DNA from: an uncultured Collinsella sp.
GTDB taxonomy: Bacteria; Actinomycetota; Coriobacteriia; Coriobacteriales; Coriobacteriaceae
DNA length: 9,920 nt
Reading direction: 5' to 3'
Assembly (NCBI GenBank): GCA_902493125.1
Contig: CABUOF010000069.1
Location: 1-9,920, forward strand
Below, piece by piece: positions 6,132 through 9,920 of the stretch (its first letter is position 1; every line of letters begins with the position of its first letter). A program made the position numbers and the translations under genes. The notes under the pieces were generated by a model. That model saw only the letters and a list, made by a program, of their open reading frames with translations. It was not told where the DNA came from and made no database searches.

Positions 6132-6926
6132 ATGGTTAAACTGATTGCATCCGATATGGACGGCACGTTGCTTGACGAAAACGGCCAGGTGCCTCCCGAG
6201 ACCTACGAACTGATTTTGGCGCTACGCGAGCATGGCGTGCATTTTGCCGCATCGTCAGGCCGCCGCTACGATCGCCTGTGCGAGTTCTTTGCGCCCGTTC
6301 GCGACAAGATGGACTTTGTCGCCGCTAACGGCGCCCAGGTCTACGCCGACGGTAAGATGGTGGACCGCGAGGTGTATTCGCACCTGGCGATTCGAAGGCT
6401 CGCCCAAGCCGTCGCGACGTTTCCCAATCTGCATCTTGCGCTTTTTGACCGCACCAAGTCCTTCTTGCTCGATGACGAGTGCAAGTTCGTGCGTGAGGTC
6501 GATAAGGACCTTCCCAATGCCGAGCGCATTTGGGAGCTGCCCGATCCCAGCGTAAATATCATCAAAGCGAGTATCTTTTGCGACGACGGTGCCGTTATGG
6601 ACAGTGCGTACGTGCTACAGCGCGAACTTGGTCAGCTCTTTACTTTTGCGCCTTCGGGTAACGCGTGGATCGATGCCATGCAGCCCGGTGTGTCGAAGGC
6701 CTCGGGTATCGCGCAGCTCGCGGAACATTACGGCATTGGTCGCGACGAGGTTATGGCGTTTGGTGACTCGATGAACGACTACGAGATCATTCGCTTTGTC
6801 GGCACGGGCTGCGCGATGGAAAACGCGCGCCCCGCGCTTAAGGCGGTGGCCGATCGCGTCGTAGGCTGCAACCGCGACCACGCCGTCCAGCAAGAGCTCC
6901 GTCGTGTGCTGGAGAGTCTCGCTTAA
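6132..6926 (+). CDS. HAD-IIB (Cof-type) phosphatase
   Basis: Cytoplasmic haloacid dehalogenase-superfamily phosphatase of 264 residues, usual for the Cof/YidA group. Motif I is SDMDGTLLD (7-15) with nucleophile D8 and acid/base D10; motif II is AASSGRR (39-45); motif III lysine is K189 in GVSKASGI; motif IV is FGDSMND (210-216) with D212 and D216 for magnesium. The part between about 80 and 185 is the C2-type cap that picks the substrate. Enzymes of this group act on sugar phosphates, nucleotides or flavin-type phosphates, and the sequence alone does not say which. The ATG at 6132 has AGGGAG 7 bases upstream, but this site is inside the leader hairpin at 6065-6126, so expression is probably gated. 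It follows ade in the same direction and converges on a second HAD gene. Confidence 0.92.
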   Translation: MVKLIASDMDGTLLDENGQVPPETYELILALREHGVHFAASSGRRYDRLCEFFAPVRDKMDFVAANGAQVYADGKMVDREVYSHLAIRRLAQAVATFPNLHLALFDRTKSFLLDDECKFVREVDKDLPNAERIWELPDPSVNIIKASIFCDDGAVMDSAYVLQRELGQLFTFAPSGNAWIDAMQPGVSKASGIAQLAEHYGIGRDEVMAFGDSMNDYEIIRFVGTGCAMENARPALKAVADRVVGCNRDHAVQQELRRVLESLA

Positions 6927-6927
6927 T

Positions 6928-6958
6928 CCGGCAGATGGGGACGTTCCTTTTCTGCCGG
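6928..6958. repeat. Hairpin 1 of the palindrome cluster after the HAD gene
   Basis: CCGGCAGA (6928-6935) pairs with TCTGCCGG (6951-6958); the loop carries GGGGACGTTCCTTT, the same GGGGACGTTC word as in the palindromic repeats. It begins two bases after the HAD stop codon and may serve as its transcript end. Confidence 0.6.
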
Positions 6959-6963
6959 CAGTG

Positions 6964-7002
6964 GGGGACAGTCCTTGCAGCTTTTTCGCGAAGACTGTCC
7001 CC
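6964..7002. repeat. Hairpin 2 of the palindrome cluster (GGGGACAGTC arms)
   Basis: GGGGACAGTC (6964-6973) pairs perfectly with GACTGTCCCC (6993-7002), 10 bp, around a 19-base interior that holds a T5 run and the small palindrome TTCGCGAA. This type of palindrome resembles intergenic repeats seen in several bacterial genomes; a family assignment needs a search. Confidence 0.65.
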
Positions 7003-7049
7003 AACGACTAGTCGTTTAAGAACGTCCCCAATGACTCGCCGATGACTAG
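7003..7049 (-). repeat. GGGGAC-type repeat, copy C, overlapping the stop of the second HAD gene
   Basis: Read on the minus strand it begins CTAGTCATCGGCGAGTCATT and continues GGGGACGTTCTTAAACG to a 14-bp perfect palindrome AACGACTAGTCGTT (7003-7016). Like copy A it has a doubled AGTCATCGG unit at its outer end. The TAG stop codon of the minus-strand HAD gene (7046-7048) is part of it. Confidence 0.68.
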
Positions 7050-7888
7050 GCGAGGGCGGCCATGATGGTGCGGGCGACGCCGTCGTGGTCGTTGTCGCAT
7101 TCGGTGATAGCGTCGGCGGCGTCGCGGTCCTCGGGTTCGCCGTTGATCATGGCCATGCCGTGGCCCGCTGCCTGCAGCATGGGGATGTCGTTGATGTTGT
7201 CGCCGAACGCCCAGGCGTCGGCGAGACGCTCGCCCAGATGCTCGCATAGCCACGTGAGGGCCGTTCCCTTGGTGGCGCCCTCGCCCATGACCTCGATATT
7301 CATGGCGTACGAACGCGTGACCTCAATTCCTCCGAGCGTGTCGAGCGCCGCCGCGATGGCGTCGCGATCGGCCGGGTCGTGCCAGTACATGGCGATGCGT
7401 TCGAGCGTCTCGACCTCGTCGATCTTGCTATCGATATCCATGTCGATCGGTGTTCGTGTGCGCTTGAGCGAAGCCGCGATGTGGGGGTCGCCGCCGCAGA
7501 ATTCGTCCAGGCGCGTGTAGAGCGAGCGAGGGAGGAAGCACTGCCCATCCGCGAAGATATCGAAGGTGACGTCATGGCCGGCGGCAATGCTATGGACGCG
7601 GTGGGCGATGGCGCGGTCGAGCGGTCGGCTCAAAATGCGCGTAGCACGTGAGGTATCGGTGGGCGTACCGTCCTCGAGCTGCCAGACGCTGGCACCGTTG
7701 GCGCAGACCGCGTAGCGTACGGCGGGGTGGGCGAGGATGGGCTCAAAGATGCCCGACAGCGGACGCCCCGTGCAGGGCACAAACTCAATCCCACGCCGAG
7801 CGAGTTCGTCGAGCATTGCCCAGGTGGCGTCGCTCATCTGCTTATCACTCGTCAGCAGCGTTCCGTCCATATCGGAAAACACAATCAT
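7046..7888 (-). CDS. HAD-IIB phosphatase (second, convergent copy)
   Basis: 280-residue HAD-superfamily phosphatase. Motif I is FSDMDGTLLT (4-13) with D6 and D8, motif II PCTGRP (38-43), motif III lysine K207 in GATKGTAL, and motif IV FGDNIND (228-234) with D230 and D234. The region from about 80 to 200 is a C2B-type cap. It shares the fold but little sequence outside the motifs with the neighbour at 6132-6926, so the two are not a recent duplication. Substrate unknown. The ATG at 7888 is preceded by AAAGGG about 9 bases upstream. The citrate synthase terminator stands 23 bases before the start, so it needs its own promoter, or depends on readthrough; a weak TAGAAA -10 next to the T-run is possible. 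Its stop codon lies within the palindromic repeat. Confidence 0.92.
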   Translation of the reverse strand: MIVFSDMDGTLLTSDKQMSDATWAMLDELARRGIEFVPCTGRPLSGIFEPILAHPAVRYAVCANGASVWQLEDGTPTDTSRATRILSRPLDRAIAHRVHSIAAGHDVTFDIFADGQCFLPRSLYTRLDEFCGGDPHIAASLKRTRTPIDMDIDSKIDEVETLERIAMYWHDPADRDAIAAALDTLGGIEVTRSYAMNIEVMGEGATKGTALTWLCEHLGERLADAWAFGDNINDIPMLQAAGHGMAMINGEPEDRDAADAITECDNDHDGVARTIMAALA

Positions 7889-7911
7889 TTGATGCAGCCC
7901 TTTCTACTGGC

Positions 7912-7950
7912 AAAAAAGCGTGGCCAAGGGCTTGGGTCCCTGGCCACGCT
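7912..7950 (-). terminator. Intrinsic terminator after citrate synthase
   Basis: On the minus strand a GC-rich stem (AGCGTGGCCAGGG at 7950-7938 pairing with 7930-7917, one bulged base, 7-base loop) is followed by six T residues (7917-7912). It begins 23 bases after the citrate synthase stop and is the clearest intrinsic terminator in the window. Confidence 0.9.
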
Positions 7951-7973
7951 CAAGATCTATAACGGTCCGTATC

Positions 7974-9392
7974 CTAACGATCGGCGAGCGGCTTGTACTC
8001 CAGCGGCTCGATAACCGGGCGGTACGCGGGACGGATGATGCGGTGCGCGCAGAAGAGCTCTTCCATGCGGTGCGCAGACCAGCCGGCCATGCGGGCGACG
8101 GCGAACAGCGGCGTAAAGAGCGTCTCGGGCACGCCGAGCATCTTGTAGATAAAGCCCGTGTACAGGTCGATGTTGGCACAGATGGGCTTGGTCATGCCGT
8201 GATCGCGCATCACTTGCGGGGCCAGGCGCTCGATGCGCTCGATGAGCGCGAACTCCTCGCCCAGGTCCTTCTTGGCGGCAAGCGTGCGCGCGTAACGACG
8301 GCACACCTCGGCACGCGGGTCGCTCAGCGTGTAGACGGCGTGGCCCATACCGTAGATGAGACCCGTGCCGTCGAAGGCCTGCTTGTCGAGGATCTTGCCC
8401 AGGTAGGCTGCGACCTCGTCCTCGTCCTCCCAATTGGAGACATGCGCACGGATGTCCTCATGCATGGACACGACCTTGGCGTTGGCGCCGCCGTGGCGCG
8501 GGCCCTTGAGCGAGCCGATAGCCGCGGCGTAGGCGGAATACGGGTCGGTGGCCGAGGAGGACAGCACGCGGCAGGCGAACGTGGAGTTGTTGCCGCCGCC
8601 GTGCTCGGCATGCAACATAAGCATCACATCGAGCAGCATGGCCTCGTCGCGGGTGAATGCCATGCCGCCGCGTAGGACCTGCAGGATGGTCTCGGCGGTG
8701 GAGAGGCCGGGTGTGGGGTGCGGTACATGAACCTCGGAGCCGCGGCGCTTGGCGACCGAGGCCATATGCGCGAAGGCGGCGATACGGGGGAGACGGGCGA
8801 GCATGGAGATGGCGACGTCGATTTCGTGCTCGGGTGTAATGGCGTCGGGCTCGGCGTCGAAGGCGTAGAGCAGCAGCACGGCGCGCTGAAGCACATTCAT
8901 GATGCTCGACGACACCGTGGTCATGGGGAACTCGCGGACGTATTCGTCGCTCAGGTGCCTAAAAGCACCCAGGCGCTCGCAAAAGCCGTCGAGCTCTTCC
9001 TTGTTGGGCAGCGAACCTGTGATAAGCAGATAGGCGACTTCCTCGTAGCCGTAGCGGTTCTCGGCCTGGGCGTTGTTGACCAGATCCTCGATACTGTAGC
9101 CACGAAGCGTGAGCTTGCCCTGATCGGGCACGACTTTGCCGTCGACCTTGTTGTAGCCGTGCACGTCCGAAATACGGGTAAGGCCCGCGACCACGCCCGA
9201 GCCGTCGGCATTGCGCAGGCCGCGCTTGACGTTGTGCTCTACGAACAGGTCCTCGTCGTACGGGGCGGTCGGCAGGCCGTGGTAGAGGTTTTCGCTTTCG
9301 GGCGAAATCTGACGGCTCGCCTCGTAATCCAGAACCAGGCGGCTCAGGTGATCGTCGAAGCGGTAGTAGATTTTCTTGGCGTCGTAGGCCAT
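7974..9392 (-). CDS. gltA: Citrate synthase (citrate/2-methylcitrate synthase family)
   Basis: Condenses oxaloacetate with acetyl-CoA to citrate, the first step of the oxidative branch toward 2-oxoglutarate and glutamate. The catalytic residues are visible: H264 in LHAEHGGGN (260-268), H300 in GPRHGGAN (297-304), H351 in GMGHAVY (348-354) and D409 in ANIDLYTG (406-413). RGYSIEDL (97-104) and GYEEVAYLLITGSLP (115-129) are also typical, and the C-terminal FTPLFAVARMAGWSAHRMEE (426-445) holds the substrate-contacting arginine region. At 472 residues it is the long form with an extra N-terminal part, like the clostridial-type enzymes with the LHAEHGGGNNSTF signature, rather than the 370-430 residue type. 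Start ATG 9392 has GAGGAG (9398-9403) 5 bases upstream. It follows the ACT-domain gene by 77 bases and ends at a strong terminator. A 2-methylcitrate role cannot be excluded. Confidence 0.94.
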   Translation of the reverse strand: MAYDAKKIYYRFDDHLSRLVLDYEASRQISPESENLYHGLPTAPYDEDLFVEHNVKRGLRNADGSGVVAGLTRISDVHGYNKVDGKVVPDQGKLTLRGYSIEDLVNNAQAENRYGYEEVAYLLITGSLPNKEELDGFCERLGAFRHLSDEYVREFPMTTVSSSIMNVLQRAVLLLYAFDAEPDAITPEHEIDVAISMLARLPRIAAFAHMASVAKRRGSEVHVPHPTPGLSTAETILQVLRGGMAFTRDEAMLLDVMLMLHAEHGGGNNSTFACRVLSSSATDPYSAYAAAIGSLKGPRHGGANAKVVSMHEDIRAHVSNWEDEDEVAAYLGKILDKQAFDGTGLIYGMGHAVYTLSDPRAEVCRRYARTLAAKKDLGEEFALIERIERLAPQVMRDHGMTKPICANIDLYTGFIYKMLGVPETLFTPLFAVARMAGWSAHRMEELFCAHRIIRPAYRPVIEPLEYKPLADR

Positions 9393-9416
9393 GCGCGCTC
9401 CTCTCCGGTCCGCTTT

Positions 9417-9455
9417 GGGGCCGCGCGCTTGGACGATATGACGTCAAGCTGCCCC
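9417..9455. repeat. Two-part hairpin between the ACT gene and citrate synthase
   Basis: GCTTGGACG (9427-9435) pairs with CGTCAAGC (9442-9449) with one bulge, and GGGGC (9417-9421) pairs with GCCCC (9451-9455) outside it. No T-run follows on the minus strand, so it is more likely an mRNA processing or stability element than a terminator. Confidence 0.4.
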
Positions 9456-9469
9456 GAGCGGCTTGTTCG

Positions 9470-9757
9470 CTACAGGCGGTACATAAAGTTAAAGACGTCC
9501 TCGCGCTGGATGGACACGTTGACGCCCGAAAGCTCGCCGGCCTCGGCCAGCGCCTTCTGCAGCTCGGCGAAGTCGAGCTTGGACTCGGCGGTGTCGGCCA
9601 GCATGGTCATGGTGAAGATGTCCTCGATAATGGACTGCGTGATGTCGCGGATGTCGACGTTGGCCTCGCCCAAAACGCGGGTGACGCCGGCGACGATGCC
9701 GGGGCGGTTCTTGCCAAGGACGGTGATGACGATGCGGGAGGACGAGATCTCGGCCAT
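9470..9757 (-). CDS. ACT-domain protein of the UPF0237 family
   Basis: 95-residue single ACT domain. ITVLGKNRPGIVAGVTRVLGEANVDIRDITQS (11-42) contains the ligand-loop glycines, and the C-terminal EDVFNFMYRL (86-95) is the typical ending of UPF0237 proteins. ACT domains bind amino acids or similar small molecules and signal metabolic state; the ligand of this family is not established. Length is usual. The ATG at 9757 has AAAGGG upstream at a suitable distance. In many bacteria this protein sits before a DUF711/UPF0210 gene; here the next gene is citrate synthase, 77 bases on, with no terminator between, so cotranscription is likely. A role in sensing amino acids linked to citrate synthase is only inference. 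Confidence 0.9.
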   Translation of the reverse strand: MAEISSSRIVITVLGKNRPGIVAGVTRVLGEANVDIRDITQSIIEDIFTMTMLADTAESKLDFAELQKALAEAGELSGVNVSIQREDVFNFMYRL

Positions 9758-9804
9758 GGGAAACCCTTTCGCGTGGTTGCGGCGCGCGCGGGGCGCTCCG
9801 CTAC

Positions 9805-9827
9805 GGTACAGTGTTCATCATTGTACC
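9805..9827 (-). promoter_or_regulatory. -10 box inside a palindrome: promoter/operator of the ACT-citrate synthase unit
   Basis: On the minus strand TACAAT (9825-9820) is a good -10, with transcription expected near 9813, about 55 bases before the ACT start. It lies in the inverted repeat GGTACA (9805-9810)/TGTACC (9822-9827) with an 11-base spacer, a typical repressor-site geometry. No good -35 is seen, and the other half-site gives TACAGT on the plus strand, a possible divergent -10. Confidence 0.45.
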
Positions 9828-9920
9828 TGTCTGGCGCTAAAAGGGGTGTGCTTACTGCGGCGTTACACGTCTGCAACATGGGTGAAGGCTCGTCGGGGTG
9901 CGTGCTCGCTGCGGTTGGCC
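9828..9920. other. Right-edge sequence with no supported gene
   Basis: Short frames starting at 9847 (GTG after AAAAGGGG) and 9878 (ATG without a ribosome site) run off the edge, but too few codons are visible to judge whether a divergent plus-strand gene starts here. Confidence 0.3.

Noticed and set aside
3986..7049. CRISPR array
   Set aside because: Repeats are few, palindromic and spread between genes, without regular spacers.
7920..8675. 251-codon plus-strand open frame opposite citrate synthase
   Set aside because: It crosses the terminator and the catalytic region of citrate synthase, and its composition is typical of an antisense shadow.

Overview
The window is high-GC bacterial chromosome. 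Gene content, codon use (strong preference for G/C at third positions) and the mixture of families suggest an anaerobic gut actinobacterium of the class Coriobacteriia, most like Collinsella. This is inference from protein style; there is no rRNA or other marker gene here. All nine genes look like core chromosomal genes. No CRISPR array, phage gene, transposase gene, tRNA or rRNA was seen.

Layout. At the left edge, on the minus strand, lies the N-terminal 395 residues of a class I aminoacyl-tRNA synthetase of the methionyl family (1-1185). It diverges from a plus-strand run: a small membrane DUF3267-type putative zinc peptidase (1318-1887), QueH (1949-2524) and QueA (2589-3806). QueA and QueH catalyse consecutive last steps of queuosine tRNA modification. 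A 378-base gene-free stretch follows, holding a 12-bp perfect hairpin, a long imperfect hairpin, a palindromic repeat, and the promoter and attenuator-like leader of adenine deaminase (4185-6005). Next is a HAD-IIB phosphatase (6132-6926) whose ribosome binding site is buried in a nested hairpin. A cluster of palindromes (6928-7049) separates it from a second, convergent HAD-IIB phosphatase (7046-7888, minus). To the right, on the minus strand, an ACT-domain protein (9470-9757) lies just upstream of a long-form citrate synthase (7974-9392), which ends at a strong intrinsic terminator (7912-7950).

How it fits together. The queuosine pair is a clear functional unit. ACT plus citrate synthase looks like one transcription unit entering at about 9813 and ending at 7912. 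The adenine deaminase supplies purine salvage. The two HAD phosphatases are generic haloacid-dehalogenase-type enzymes of unknown substrate.

The most unusual content is non-coding: (i) two successive genes (adenine deaminase and the first HAD protein) each have a hairpin leader right before or over the Shine-Dalgarno site; (ii) a family of GGGGAC-containing palindromes around a GACTAGTC core occurs three times, twice supplying the TAG stop codon of the adjoining gene; (iii) a roughly 100-nt long-armed imperfect hairpin sits between queA and ade. The synthetase-family gene at the left edge also departs from ordinary MetRS at several motif positions.
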